A stretch of DNA of 64,000 bases, taken from NCBI GenBank assembly GCA_029204225.1, contig CM055100.1, forward strand, positions 28,102,649-28,166,648. The letters are read 5' to 3'. Below are positions 22,880 to 35,316 of the stretch, in pieces. This DNA comes from Diphasiastrum complanatum (taxonomy: Eukaryota; Streptophyta; Lycopodiopsida; Lycopodiales; Lycopodiaceae). The notes under the pieces are model-generated. The model did no database searches. It saw only the letters and a program-made list of their open reading frames with translations, and was not told the origin of the DNA. Numbering within the stretch: position 1 is the stretch's first letter; each line of letters begins with the position of its first letter. The translations under genes and the position numbers were made by a program.

Positions 22880-23873
22880 GTTTCCAACAAACCACCATCA
22901 TCCAAGAGCAACACCAATGATTCTTGGTGGATAGATAGTGGGGCAAGTTCCCACATGACATATCAAAAGGACATATTCTCCACCTTACTTTCTTACAATG
23001 ACTTACATAGATCAATCTATACTGCAAGTAGTCAAGAATGTAAGATAAGTGGAATAGGAACAATTCCCTTGTATGTGGGATCATCCAAAAGGATGAATCT
23101 AGATAACGTTCTTTATGTTCCTAAGTTAACCAAGAATTTGCTTAGTGTTGGCCAGTTAATGGATAATGGCCTAGATGTACAATCTAAGCATGGAGTTTGT
23201 TCCATCCTTAGAAATGATGAATGTATAGCCAAAGGCTTTAAGCAAGGTAGATTGTTTAAGCTTGATGCTAATATTGCATTGGAGAGTGTTAACTTGGCAA
23301 AGGTGGAGCTATCAAAGGTGGAACTGTGGCACAAAAGGTTGGGCCACCCCAATACAAAGCCATGGAATCTATGGCTACAAAGGAGCTTGCAGTTAGACTC
23401 CCCAAGCATTTGTCAAAGTGTGGGAAGAGATGTGAAGCATGCAGCCTCTCAAAGGCTCACAAACTACCCTTCTCAAGATCTACATCAAGATCAAACTCTC
23501 CTCTTGAACTCATCCATTCAGATGTTCATAGTTTTTCACATGAGTCTAATGGTGGTGCCAAGTACTATGTAATCTTCATTGATGACTATTCTAGATTTTG
23601 TTGGATGTATCTCTTGTCTAGCAAATCAATGGTGTTTTATTCTTTTGTAAAGTTCAAGACTTTGGTAGAAAATCAACTTAGTACCAAGATTAAGGTATTA
23701 AGGAGTGATAATGGAGGTGAATATATCTCCAATAAGTTGATTGACTTTTGTAGTTCTAATGGCATAAAGAGGGAGTTGTCATGTCCATACACCCCTCAAC
23801 AAAATGGAGTGAGTGAGAGAAGAAATAGATCTCTTTGTGAGTGTGCTAAGGCCTTAAGGCTAGATGCTTCTCT
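22880..23873 (+). pseudogene. Copia-A protease and integrase N-terminal part
   Basis: The retroviral-type aspartic protease motif WWIDSGASSHM is near 22926. LWHKRLGHPN marks the GAG-pre-integrase zinc region. A single-base deletion near 23355 shifts the frame; in the new frame integrase continues with CEACSLSKAHK, IHSDVH (first catalytic Asp), LRSDNGGEY (second Asp) and PQQNGVSERRN (catalytic Glu). The coding sequence breaks at 23873, where a solo LTR is inserted with TSD TCTCT. Confidence 0.9.
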
Positions 23874-24682
23874 TGTGAGAAATTGGCAAAAATCTAGCTT
23901 GGTATTTTTTATGATAGAAGTTTGTAAGTGAATCTCACATGTGTGGAGGATGTTCCCACTTGTGGACAATTGTAAAGTAAATCAAAATGTTTGATATAGG
24001 GGTCTCATAGAATTTCATAGTCAAGCATTTAGGTGTAGGATGTTGATAGGGTCAAATTTGGCATAGATGGCAAATTATCCATTTCCACTTGTAATGCCAA
24101 TATTGAGCCAAACTTGTGCCAATTAGAGTGTAGACAAGTGTCATGCTTTTGTTTGATGAAGCTTAAGAGGTCCAATAGGATTTAGAGGTGGAACCTTGTG
24201 AGGTCCAATAGAAAATTGAGGTGTGCTTGAATATAGTCCAATAGAATTTAGAGGTGCATGGATCAATGGTCCAATAGGATTAAGAGGTGGCAAAGTGTGA
24301 TCCAATCATAGTTAAGCATAGTGGTAGCTCATGAATCTATTAGTATCATTGTACTCCTCCTTTTGGATCTAATTGATTTTGAGATTGAGTGAATTTTGAG
24401 TGTCATTGAATTTCTAGCTTTCTCTCTCTACCCTAGAGCTCTTGATGGTTTTTCTCTCTCTACTCGAGGAGAGCAGCTTGTTTTTACTTAGAATACTTTT
24501 GGAACACTTCCCACACGTGTGAGTGAGAGTTGGAAGTGATTGAATGCATGTAGTAGTGTGTTTTTGCCATAGAATCAAAGATAGATCTTGAATCTCAATC
24601 TAGTCTTGATCTTGGTGCATCTACACACCTTAGGAGATCACAAGTACATGTAGTGGACAATCCACACGTGTGAAATTCAACA
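23874..24682 (+). mobile_element. Solo LTR inserted in Copia-A integrase
   Basis: An 809-bp insertion starting TGTGAGAAATTGG and ending ATTCAACA, flanked by TCTCT at 23869-23873 and 24683-24687. Removing it and one TSD copy restores the integrase frame exactly (D-A-S-L-S-K-P-F-W-G-E-A). It has two CACACGTGTG palindromes (24512-24521, 24663-24672) but no internal region, so it is the product of LTR-LTR recombination. Its first 30 bases resemble the Copia-E LTR start. Confidence 0.92.
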
Positions 24683-24687
24683 TCTCT

Positions 24688-26119
24688 ATCCAAACCATTT
24701 TGGGGTGAAGCAATAACTTGTGCTAACTATTTGTGCAATAGATTGCCAAACCAAGCCATTGGAGGAATCACACCATTTGAAGCTCTATTTGGAGAGAAGC
24801 CCAATCTCAAAGATCTCAAAGTTTTTGGATCCACTTGCTATGTACACCAATCCTTGGATAAGAGAAGGAAGGATGATGCAACATCCATCAAAGGCATATT
24901 TGTGGGATATGGTGAGAATAGCAAAGGTTATAGAGTCTTCAATCCCATCACTAGCAAGGTGATAGTGAGTAGGGATGTTTTTTTTTATGAAGGACATGCT
25001 TGTGATTTGGATGATAGTGCTACTAATCATCTTGATGCCAAGGATCATGCTAGGATGGAGGAGGAGCTTCCAAGTGAAGAAGAACTTGAGGATCCACCTC
25101 AAGATGCAAGAACTCCAAGAACTCCAAGAAGATCTACAAGGGCAAGATCCGAGCCATTGAGGCTCATCTATGATGGTCAAGGTGATCAAAGGGAAGGCTC
25201 ATCATCTTTCACATCTTACACCTTTCTTACTTCAATGTTAGATGAGCCAACATGCTATGAAGATGCTTGTAAGTCTAAAAGTTGGATGGATGCTATGCAA
25301 GTAGAGTATGATGCTCTTATTGAGAATCATACTTGGGATCTTGTGGATCTTCCTCAAGGGAAGAAACCTCTTGATTGCAAGTGGGTGTTTAGATTGAAGC
25401 ATAATCAAGATGGATCAATAAGCAAGCATAAAGCTAGGCTTTTTGCCAAAGGTTTTTTACAAACCAAAGGCATTGACTATGATGAGACTTTTGCTCCTGT
25501 GGCTAAGCTTGTTACTATCAGGTTGATCATTAGTCTTGCTACAACCTTCGATTGGGAGCTATTCCAACTTGACTTCACAAATGCATTCCTCAATGGTTAT
25601 TTGGAGGAAGAGATCTACATGAGGCAACCCGAGGGCTTCATCAAGGCAAAGCATGAAGGAAAGGTGTGTTTTTTTAAGAAGAGCCTTTATGGGCTCAAGC
25701 AAGCACCTAGAGCATGGTACTCTAGGCTAAACTCTTTTCTCATTTCCATCAATTTTGTAATGAGTGCCTATGATCCATCATTGTATATAAGTTTTCATGA
25801 TGGCATGATCATTATTCTTGTTTTGTATGTAGATGACATTATCTTGAGTGGTAATGATCTAGATGGAATTAGAGATGTAAAAATTGCTTTAGCAAAAGAG
25901 TTTAAGATGGTAGATCGAGGCCTATTGAGCTTCATTCTTGGAATAGAGGTTATTAGAGGATGTGATTTTAGCTTCATTTGTCAATCTAAATATGCTACAT
26001 CCATCCTAGATAGATTTGGAATGAAGAATTGTAAAGGCATTAAGAAACCAATGGAGCAACATGTAAAAGCATCTATTGGTTGTGATGAAGCATCCTTTGA
26101 GGACATCACATTATATAGA
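24688..26119 (+). pseudogene. Copia-A integrase end and reverse transcriptase
   Basis: The frame resumes with PFWGEAI, NYLCNRLPN and the copia GKKR-like region FGSTCYVH. After an acidic/Pro-rich spacer the RT follows: CKWVFRLKHN, KARLFAKGF, YDETFAPVAKL, LDFTNAFLNG (catalytic Asp), SLYGLKQAPRAWY and YVDDIILSGND (the YVDD active site). The frame breaks near 26120, where about five bases are missing in the expected RLIGSLIYL segment; RNase H continues in another frame. The RT domain itself has no stop. Confidence 0.9.
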
Positions 26120-26834
26120 AGGCTCCTTGATCTATTTAATTATAACTAGACCTGATCTTAGTTATAGTGTTGTAAAGTTAAGCCAATTCATGCAAAGTCC
26201 TCTAGTTTCACATTGGAAGATGGCCAAAAGAGTTCTTAGATACATTTCATTCACTAAGAATTTTGGTATTTTGTATAGAGGAACTAATCTTGGCTTAAGA
26301 GCCTATAGTGACTCGGATTTTGCAGGTGACAAAGTGGATAGAAGATCAACAAGTGCCTTTGTCACCTTTCTATGTGATGGAGTAGTATCATGGCTTTCCA
26401 AAAAGCAAGATACCATCTCCCTATCTTCCACAGAATCCGAATACAAGGCCTTGACATCAACATGCAAGGAGGTCTTGTGGCTCAAAAGGCTATTGGTGGA
26501 GCTTCATGTCATGGAGGAGGAGATCCCTATCATCTATTGTGACAACCAATCAGCCCAATCACTTGCAACTAATCCTACATTCCATGCAAGGAGCAAACAC
26601 ATCGAAATTGCTCATCATTTCGTGAGGGAAAAAGTGCAAGCTAAAGAGATCAAGCTCCAACATGTGCCATCATCAAGTTGCTTGGCTGATTTGTTTACTA
26701 AACCTTTACCTAAAGATTCATTTGTCAAGCTTAGATCTTCAATTGGAGTTATTGATAAAAGCATTGTGATCTCCAAGGCTAGATTTGAGGAGGAGTGTGA
26801 AAAATTGCCTACATTGGCAAATCTAGCCATGTAG
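26120..26834 (+). pseudogene. Copia-A RNase H
   Basis: In frame from about 26120: ITRPDLSYSV, then RNase H motifs SDSDFAGD (Asp), SLSSTESEYKAL (Glu), IYCDNQSAQSLA (Asp) and RSKHIEIAHHFVRE, ending with LADLFTKPLPKD. The open frame runs 13 codons into the 3' LTR. It is separated from RT by a frameshift, otherwise uninterrupted. Confidence 0.9.
26785..26795 (+). other. Copia-A polypurine tract
   Basis: The purine run GAGGAGGAG directly before the 3' LTR, where plus-strand synthesis is primed. Confidence 0.8.
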
Positions 26835-27486
26835 AATATTGTACATTTTGTCAATATTGTTTGTTGGTTACTTCAATGGCCAAAGTGCCACTTGTACATA
26901 CACACCTAAAGTAGGTTACCACGAGTCAAGAGGAGTGGTTGTGTCTATTTGGTAGTAATTCCTACTTTGTAGGATCTAGACCATGATTTATGATGAGATT
27001 TGTACCTACCATGCACCTACCAAACATGACTCTTGGATCTAGGCTAGGGTTTTCACATTAGGGCAAGAAAGTGGAGTCTACTTCCTTATTACATGCTGGA
27101 TTTTCACCTAACTTTGCAAAGGAAGTGTGCTTTACTATGTATTTCCATTCTCCATAGTGAGAAGATAGAAACTTTTTGGAGCCTCAAGGAGAAACTCGAG
27201 TTTCCTCTCATTGTATGGTGACTACTCTATTTTTCCAATGAAACCCAGCTTTGGCACTTTGTAAACACTGTCTACAGGCCGTACTACAGCCTTATTTCCA
27301 CACGTGTGGAGTTGGATTATACTAATTGATCAATGCTTTGATTGTCTCTACTTGTTTTCTATCAAGCTGCTAAACTAGATCTTGTTTTCTGATGACTAGT
27401 TTCTAATAGATTGTTTAACAAGCATACAATCACCTTGTGGATCATTTAAAGATCCATTTATGGTCCTTAGTACTATACTTTTCACA
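26796..27486 (+). mobile_element. Copia-A 3' LTR
   Basis: 691 bp, the same length as the 5' LTR, followed by the target duplication AAAGG (27487-27491). CACACGTGTG lies at 27299-27308. Confidence 0.95.
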
Positions 27487-27491
27487 AAAGG

Positions 27492-28128
27492 GTTAAGGTC
27501 TATTCCCCTAGGTGGATGGCACAGAGGAGATGCCTACAACATTAGGCAAAGAGCTACGTGAGTGGAGGGAGAAAAATGACAAGGCAGTAGCCTTGCTATC
27601 ATCGTCCATCGAGGATAGTCTCACGCTTGACCTGGCTTCACTCTCCAAAGCAAATGAGATGTGGGATACACTGCTCACGAGATTTCAAACAAAATCACGT
27701 AGTCAAATCATGATGTTGGAAGATCAGCTAACGAACCTACAGTGGGACGGCAAAGATCTCACTTCTTTTGTAAGGAAGATGAAGGATCTATTCCTTTTCC
27801 TACACAATTTTGGAGCAGAAAATGCAGTGTTAGCTGAGAAGTAGCTCACTTACCTGTTGAGAGCCTTACCCAGATCTTTCTAGACAACCAGAACCCTGCT
27901 CGCGAAAGATCCTACAATGACCCTCGAAAAGACAATTGTCGAGATTAGAGAGGAAGTCGAGACAAGAGATCATCTTGATCACAAGGATGTTTCTAACCAA
28001 GCCCTCTACAGCAACAAATAAAAAATCAAGAAACAATTTAAGCCCAAGAGGGAGTCAAATCAAAGATCGTGATCAGCAAGTAGAGAGGACTAGCAAAGGC
28101 AAGTGGAAGAACAAAGGAAGTCGAAACA
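27492..28128 (+). pseudogene. Copia-B gag, middle part
   Basis: Continuation of the gag broken at 20666: DGTEEMPTTLGKELREWREKNDKAV, DSLTLDLASLSKANEMWDTLL and DLTSFVRKMKDLFLFLHN. It is nearly parallel to Copia-D 44453-44990. Stops at 27842 (TAG, where Copia-D has CAA) and near 27882 (TAG where Copia-D has CAG) interrupt it, along with a TAA near 28019. Confidence 0.85.
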
Positions 28129-28133
28129 GCAAG

Positions 28134-28815
28134 TGTTAAAAATTCACAATTCTAGCTTGACTAGTTTTGGTCATATGACTTGTAAATAGTTAGATGGTCA
28201 TGATGTGGCTTGTCACACGTGCCAAATAGCATAGGATTCCATTCATAAGGATGTTCTCAAGTAGACCTAAGTGTTAGAACCTTTGGAATGAGTCCAAATT
28301 ATGCTTAGATACAAGGGAGAAAAAATAGGAGCTATTTTTGGTAATTTTTGCATTGTTGAGGGATCTCCAAGATTCCAACCCTAACTTGGTAGGGATGAAA
28401 GATCCACCAAAATTATCATTAGGGATAGGTTTAGGGCTACTCATACCTGCCCAAAACCGTGATGGATCATGTATATATAGGTGATGATATCTCACCAAAA
28501 TCAATCAAGCAATTTCATGATTTTTCTCTCATAATGGTGCAATTGCTCTCTATGTTCATAATTGTTTGAGTACTTGTGATTACTAATGATTATAGGATTG
28601 AATGTAGGTCTGGTGTACAGTACTCAGACTGTGGGAGGCCGTACTTTCACACGTGTGAAGCCTTCTTCAAGGATTTGGGCCATTTAGTGAGGTTCAAGCA
28701 TAGATTTTTGATGGATTTTGATGGTTCAACTTGTGCTAATCTTATGAAATCATAATCTATTGTTTCCCTCATCATTTCAAGTGTTTTAGGATCCTTATTT
28801 GCTGTAATTTTTACA
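28134..28815 (+). mobile_element. Solo LTR, family S, copy 1
   Basis: 682 bp, TGTTAAAAATTC...TAATTTTTACA, flanked by GCAAG at 28129-28133 and 28816-28820, inserted in Copia-B gag. It has a TATATATAGG box near 28470 and CACACGTGTG at 28648-28657. It is almost identical to 51403-52084. Confidence 0.95.
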
Positions 28816-28820
28816 GCAAG

Positions 28821-30165
28821 GTGTAGAAAAGAAGACTTGCATGAGATGCAGACGAGAAGGGCACACAGTCGATACATGCTGGCTCAATCCAAAAATTGAG
28901 TGTATCCACTGCCACAAGAAGGGTCATGCAGCCGTGGATTGTCGTCTGAACCCAATAAACAAATCAACACAGAACAGATAGAAGAACAGTAATAGTTCCT
29001 CCTATGTCGAGGAGCCTGAGAGCTCAAAAATGGGTGAAGAGATATTGAACAGAAATTGTTCGATCGCCTACATTTGTACAGATGTGTGTGCAGCGTCAAC
29101 ACCTGACACACAGGAGGTGATCCTAGATTCAAGAGCCACCTCACACTTCATGACATCAAGATGAATTATGTCAGATTTTTTAAGTGCTGATCCTTCATGA
29201 TTCATTGTTCTTGGAGATGGATACAAACATCAAGTGAATGGTATTGGTTCAATTTGGCTCAACATGAATGGCCGAGACAGACGACTCGAAGATGTTCAAT
29301 TTGTGTCTACATTGTAGCAGGACTTGCTATCTGTGACAAGGATCGTTGATGCAGAGATGCGTGTGACGTTTTCGAAGCATGCAATGTTATTGATGCCAGT
29401 ACCAGTACCCTGATCACTCAAGACAGAAAAAAAGGCAATCTATATCACCTGAAGGTACGCCTATCTGTAGATCAGGTGCATCAGACTCATGATGATTTGT
29501 CAGACACTCTGTGACACAGGAGACTATGCCATATGAACTCAATGGCCCTTTACCAAGCAAGCCATCATGGAGCAATAACAGGGGTCAGCATCTCGAATGC
29601 GAACAATTCGACCACCTGTGATGCATGTTTGAAGGGTAAGATGTCTCGCACTCCATTTGTCAAAGCCTCCTATAGAATGACTAAGATTCTGGAATTAGTA
29701 CATTTTGACATATGTGGGCCTTTCAATGTGATATCAATAGGAGACTCGAAACATTACATAACCTTCATTGATGATTATAGTAAATTCATCAAAGTGTATT
29801 TTATTCAGAATAAGTCAGAAGCATTTGATAAATTCATAGAGTATGTGAATTGGACAGAGAGATGCACTGGCAACAAAGTGAAGTAGATCGAGGTGGTGAA
29901 TACATTTCGAATCACTTCACTGACTTCTGCAATGGCATCATTCATAGAAGGACTGTAGCTTACACACCACAGCACAACGGTGTTGCAGAGAGAAAGAATA
30001 AGACCTTGATGGAAGTAGCCAGATGCATGATGGCCTACTCAAAAGCTCCAAGAGTACTGTGGGCTGAAGCAGTAGCTACAGCTGCCAAGATGGTTCCGGA
30101 CCTAGCAGAGCAGACAAAGGCAAAGGCATTGCTGTTCCAGGAGGATCTCCTAGAAGGTCGATGAA
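28821..30165 (+). pseudogene. Copia-B zinc knuckles, protease and integrase, broken
   Basis: CMRCRREGHTVDTC and CIHCHKKGHAAVDC are two CCHC knuckles. The protease motif VILDSRATSHF has the active-site Gly of D-S-G replaced by Arg. Pre-integrase and integrase pieces follow in several frames, including DRGGEYISNHF and PQHNGVAERKNKTLMEV and WAEAVATAA. There are many stops in the 29160-29530 interval. After AVATAA the integrase end is deleted. Confidence 0.85.
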
Positions 30166-30583
30166 ACAATGAAGAGTGCCAGCAAGATACGTGCCAGGCA
30201 GCTCTACTTCCACATCAGAAGAATTCTGTGGATTCAGTGGCGAACCACAGACTTTCGAGGAGGCAATTGAATGTCCAGAGAAGGACAAATGGATCCAAGC
30301 CATGAACGAGGAGATGGAATCCATGAGAAAAAACTAGGTATGGACTTTGGAGACATTACCAAATAAGCTCAAGTATGGACCAGATGGGGTTGTCTTGAAA
30401 TACAAGGCAAGAATGGTAGCGAAGAGATTCTCTCTGAGATATGGTATTGACTACTCTGAGACCTTCTCTCCTGTCGTCAAACATTTGTCTCTACATTTGT
30501 TATTTGCATATGCAGTTGCTTATGACCTCAGGATCTAGATTATAGACAAGAAGACAGTCTTCTTGCATGGTGAGTCCGAGGAA
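30166..30583 (+). pseudogene. Copia-B reverse transcriptase start, interrupted
   Basis: It encodes EPQTFEEAIECPEKDKWIQAM, then after a short deletion [27 protein letters not shown] and FLHGESEE. The sequence stops at the point where EDIYM is expected, replaced by TGTTAGCCGAT of unit X at 30584. I did not find the remainder of this RT elsewhere in the window. Confidence 0.8.
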
Positions 30584-33203
30584 TGTTAGCCGATATTTTC
30601 GCATGAAAAATCGGGCTATTTTTAGAGCAATTTTCACAATTTTGTACAAAAACCGGCATGTAAGACCCGACTATTAATGGTAAAATCGGCACACAGTTGC
30701 CTATAGATAGGGGTCCCAGCCCATCCAAAATGTGGCTAGAGCAAATTTTGAGGCCTTAGAAATGGCCCATAGAATAGTATACGGCCTTAGAATTGGCCCG
30801 ATTATACTAGCCGGCACTGTCGAGCGAATTTTCAATGTACTCTACTACTTTTTATTAATATAGAAAATTGCCTACTGTGTTTTTCAGGGAATTGGTTGCC
30901 TTGAAGAAACCCCAAGTCATGAGTGCTCGCCAGTAATGACACATGGAAAAAATCGGCAAAATCAACTCGCAACAAATGGTCAAAAATTGTGGGACAGAGT
31001 CAAGGAAACTGTGACAAAACTATAAGCAAATCCCGGTGCAAGTCGAAACAGCACATTGACAGACAATCACCTCGACAGCTTAAGCCATGGGCCATGGACA
31101 CACAAATGGGAAATGCAAGTGGAGGCCAAAAGTGCATAACAAAAATATCCTACCTAAAAGTGGTAGGGGTTGACCACAAGTAGCAAAGAGGACTACTCAA
31201 TTAAGAAAGACAATCAAGTAAAGTACTTGTTATTTATGTAACCCACAAGTGCAAAAATAGGTGGCTCACACATGTGGTACCTCCATACAACCAAGATTCA
31301 TACTATATCTTTGGAAAGGATGGGTGTCACCTCAAGTCACTTCTGACATCAATGCATGGTACTTCTTCAAGGGGAGCAAGACACATGGAAGTAAGGGCAT
31401 GAAGGGTGTGAAGAATGAGAAGATGGCACTTTGAAGGGGAGTTTTTTTGGAAATGCCTATAAAAGGGAGAGAATGAATGTTGAAGAGAGAGATGATGAGG
31501 GAAAACTTGAATGAATGTTGAAGAGAGAGATGATGAGGGAAAACTTTTGGTTGTGTGTCACGTGAATTGAGAGTGAGCCATCGGACGTGAGAGAATGAAC
31601 GGGGAAGGATTTTATTTCTCAATGTTCTGTGTGGTGGGATGAGGAGATCAATGCCAACCTGCCTGCGCTGATGGAGGAATTAGTTATCTGTGCATAGAGC
31701 AGATTGGTGTGAGGGTCGTCCACACACACCACATTGCAGCTATGACGTTTGAGTTCCCTTCTACATCATCAACGAGATCAAAGGTAGCTGTTGCAGCTCT
31801 ATGAAGATTGCTCTTTTGATGAATTCAATGCCATCCCGTCCAGGCGTAGCCATGTCAAAGCAAGGATTACAACAAGTGTTGTTAATCAACTACGATTAAG
31901 GGCTTATTAGAACATCTGGAGACACTCACGAGTACCCGGCCGACAGTTCTCTCTAATCGAGAATGGGGACTCACGTCTGACTGTAGAAAGTGTAACAGTT
32001 GAGGCCTTTCACGCGATCAGAAGCCCATTTCAACAGTCCTATACCACTCGCTCAAAAGTGTCGCCCTGTCCCAGTGACAGAGCAGTGTAGTCTATGAAGA
32101 GTTGGTCTCTACCTGTGCTATAGCTGTTCGACCCTCCTGAATTGGGCCCAACAGTGGCTGTTCTTCCATTAACAAAGCAACATCGCTTTGATTCCTTTGC
32201 AAATGTCAGCCTCTGATCTCTCTGTTGGCGTAGAACAAATCCAGTAACGGAGTTGCAATCCAATCTAGTCGCCTACAAATGTCAGTCTCCACGTATGTTT
32301 TTTTTTTTTCAAATATGCTTTGAAAAAATTGTCAATGCATGTTACTCTTTGAGTTTGTAAGTTGCAACATATGATAATGGATTTGCGTGATGTGCTATGT
32401 GATGTAAATGACATCGATATTGTTAAACTAGCATGATTTTGCTTAACCTTGAGTGAATCTAAGTAGCATGCTAGGTATGCATAGTATACATCATTACGAC
32501 ATATTGGGACACTTGTATTTTTTAGCATGATATACTTTCTTTCTACCGCTTTGAAAACTAACGTCACACCTAGCTTTCAAGAGTAGTTAAACATTATGTT
32601 TTTTTCAATTAAATGACGAATCATGAAGCTTGACCTCTTTGAAACACAAGTGCAGGCCGTCCATCATGCGTGGTTGAAATATACATCCTAAATTCACTAT
32701 CACAAACCATATACCTTCAACCCGCTTCATTCCTCATAGATCCACATCCATAACATTACAACCATTGTCAAACACCTCCACTTGCTCCTATTCCACTCCC
32801 TATCTTTCTTAACTCGACCTCACTCTGTTCACCCTCCTTTACATCATCCTCTTTCGTTTACCACCCACACCGCTCTATCCAACACAACCATCTTCCACAT
32901 ATCTCACTTTCCAAACCCTTTCATACATCACTCCCCACACACTTTCCGAACCATTCGGCACCGCCATTTTCCATCTCAACCGAAGTCTTCCACTTCCCAT
33001 CTCAATCGGAGCCCCCTCCTTCCAAACTCAACCGAAGTCCTCCACTTCTCATCTCAACCAGAGCCCCCTCCTTCCAAACTCAACCGAAGTCCTCCACTTC
33101 ACATCTCAACCGGAGCCCAACCCTTCACATCTCAACCGACGCCCTTTCCACTGTCTCACATCTCAACCGAACCAGTTTTTCTAGAATCTTCCATTTTTCC
33201 ACC
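30584..33203 (+). mobile_element. Unit X, non-coding 5' part (possible LTR and leader)
   Basis: It starts TGTTAGCCGAT, a string found again at 36735-36745. It contains a TATA box CCTATAAAAGGG near 31455 followed by a direct repeat of about 38 bp (around 31472-31547, containing GAATGTTGAAGAGAGAGATG). A C/T-rich leader precedes the first long frame. I could not match two full-length LTRs, so the class is open. No gene is supported here. Confidence 0.4.
32980..33180 (+). repeat. 52-bp tandem repeat before the unit X ORF
   Basis: Three copies start at 32980, 33032 and 33084 and a partial one at 33136. The unit contains CCGAAGTCCTCCACTTC and CCCTCCTTCCAAACTCAA. It ends about 25 bp before the ATG at 33204 and is C-rich and G-poor on the plus strand. 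Confidence 0.85.
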
Positions 33204-35316
33204 ATGTCGTCCAATCCCAGTTCAAGTTCAGATGATCCCGAAGCAAGCAAGCTCGACATCCAGCTATGCAGCTTAGACCTTACAGAGATGCAGACCTGAT
33301 ACCAATAGGCGGAGTCCTTCTTCAAGGAAATCGAATTTCAGATCCCTATCTTGACAGGTTATCAAAGCCCGTATCTGGTACACATGGCATATGCCAATTA
33401 TCATACCACGGCAAGATCATGTCAAATCATAGTTCCCCCTATCAGGAATTATGTCTATAACGTATCTTTTGCGACAGCTGACTTGCAACTTTATGGGTTC
33501 CCACGAGGACCAAACACAGTCACAAGGACACTCCAAAAGATAGAGCAAACGGCATATTTCAAGTATATTGATCCCTCTGTGACCAAGTGGAAGAATAAGG
33601 ATGGGTATAGGCTGGAAGCAATCAACGACAAGCAACTTCAAGCAGCATGTGCATATCTCACTAGATGCACACAAAAACCTCGAATGAAAGTGCTGAGGGT
33701 ACCCATGTCCATGTTTCACATGATGGCAAATTCACGACTGCATGCCTAGAACCTCTATGATTATGTACAGTTTGTTTTGAATTGTCTTCATGAGTGCATT
33801 AAGAACAAACAGCCCATCACAATACTGGGATATCTGATGACAGATATCACTCTGCATCAAGTACAAAACGGGCCAAAGCTTCATCAACAACTGCAGCTTG
33901 CGGACACGGCATGGGAAATTCCCATTGAACATAAGAAGTCCAAGCGTGCAAGGACCACTTCACCATCGGGGTCCCAGGCTAAACGAGTCAACACCAGTAT
34001 CCTCCCTCTGGTGCAGAAGCCAAGAAGCCCACCACAGGATCCACAAACAGCTACAACTTCCGGAACTCAATAGGCAGATACCTCAAGGGCTCAGTTGTCG
34101 GGCACACGGCAACAACGGAGGCAAGAGAAGCTTCAACCTGGGAGCACATCACTGGTGGGATCAGTTTCACATGGTTCCACGTCAGATGGTGGCAGCTCAT
34201 CAACAGCATCACAACAACACTCGTCACCCTCACATGTCATCAACGGGGGTGATGGAGCAACTACCTCAACACTGGCACCTGACAAGACAGTACCTCAAGT
34301 CACAAGTCAGCTAGATGAGGCCACCACCCCACCCACAGTGATTACTATGCCAATGCCACCAACATCACCACTGGCACAAGTTTTTTTTTGGGGGGAGGAG
34401 TGGGGATATCCAGTCCCCAGGACATAGAAGCGGCTAGGCAACCACAGGCCCAGCAAGTCCACACACTGGACACCTCGCAATACTTTGATGCTGCAGACCT
34501 GATGGAAATCAGCCAGAAAAGGAGAAGCAGCCAAAAAGAAGTCAAACACCTCCACCTCCACCTCCATCTTCAGCTCTAACACCACTTTTATTTTTCGGTT
34601 TAGCCTCACCATCCCACACTCCAGATCAATATCCAACTCTCACTAACCCTGAAAAGCTCACTGAAGCAGCCAAGCGCTCGATGATAGGCCTATCCGAAAC
34701 AAGCTACCACATGCATTGGTTGGTGAGCCAGCACCAAATGCTGGAGAGCAGAGTCCAGCATCAAGACCAAGAGATTGTGTATTATCAAAGGCTGGGCAAA
34801 GAAAAAGAAAAAGAGGCAGTAGAAAGCAGATCCGTGATGGCCGGGCAGAAATCCACTTTGGAAGAGGTCCAGCAACAACTGAAGCACCAAATGGTCCAAA
34901 TCGACCAAGTACGAGACGGATCATCAAGTGCAATGACAGTTGATGCTCCTCTAGTCAAGCTCGAGAATATTCAATTCCAGGCCCCATAGGCCTCAACCAT
35001 CCAGATGGAAAAATATGTAAGGCTAATCCAAGAAAGGGAAGCCGAAAAGCGAAACATCAAAAACATTGTGGCCAAACAAGAGAAGATCATCCTAGAGTCC
35101 CAGAAGCAGCTGGAAGACACTACGAAGGCCCTGCAACAAGTCTTGGACAAGGTGAACCAACTATGGGACATGGCGTGCAAGGCTCAAGCAAGTGCTCAAC
35201 CAATAAAGCTGCGGGATGATGATGGGAATGATGGTGCAGGAAATCAAGACGGGCAAACCCACCCATCAGATAATAGCTCAGGATCGGGTGGCCAGGAGCC
35301 GGTGCTGCTTCCATGA
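33204..35316 (+). pseudogene. Unit X ORF1: unknown protein with coiled-coil end
   Basis: A long reading frame from ATG 33204 (context CCACCATGT). It is readable through stops at 33297 (TGA), 33306, 33747, 34071 and 34987 (all TAG) and two frame changes, near 34385 at a T9G6 run and near 34545. The first 230 codons look globular, with SFFKEIEF, RNYVYNVSFATADLQLYGFPRG and ILGYLMTDITLHQ. The middle is Ser/Thr/Pro/Gln-rich. From about 34680 to 35170 the product is charged and heptad-like, a predicted coiled coil, with an acidic Asn/Gly/Ser tail. No protease, RT, integrase or zinc knuckle is present. It may be an additional ORF of a large non-autonomous LTR element, such as the putative plant transposon protein families, but I cannot show this. 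Confidence 0.55.

Noticed and set aside
22453-23409. Long minus-strand frames opposite Copia-A gag and protease
   Set aside because: Shadows of the coding strand; no domain of their own.
32039-32263. 74-codon minus-strand frame in unit X with protein-like composition
   Set aside because: Isolated, antisense to the unit and without a known domain or neighbouring exons.
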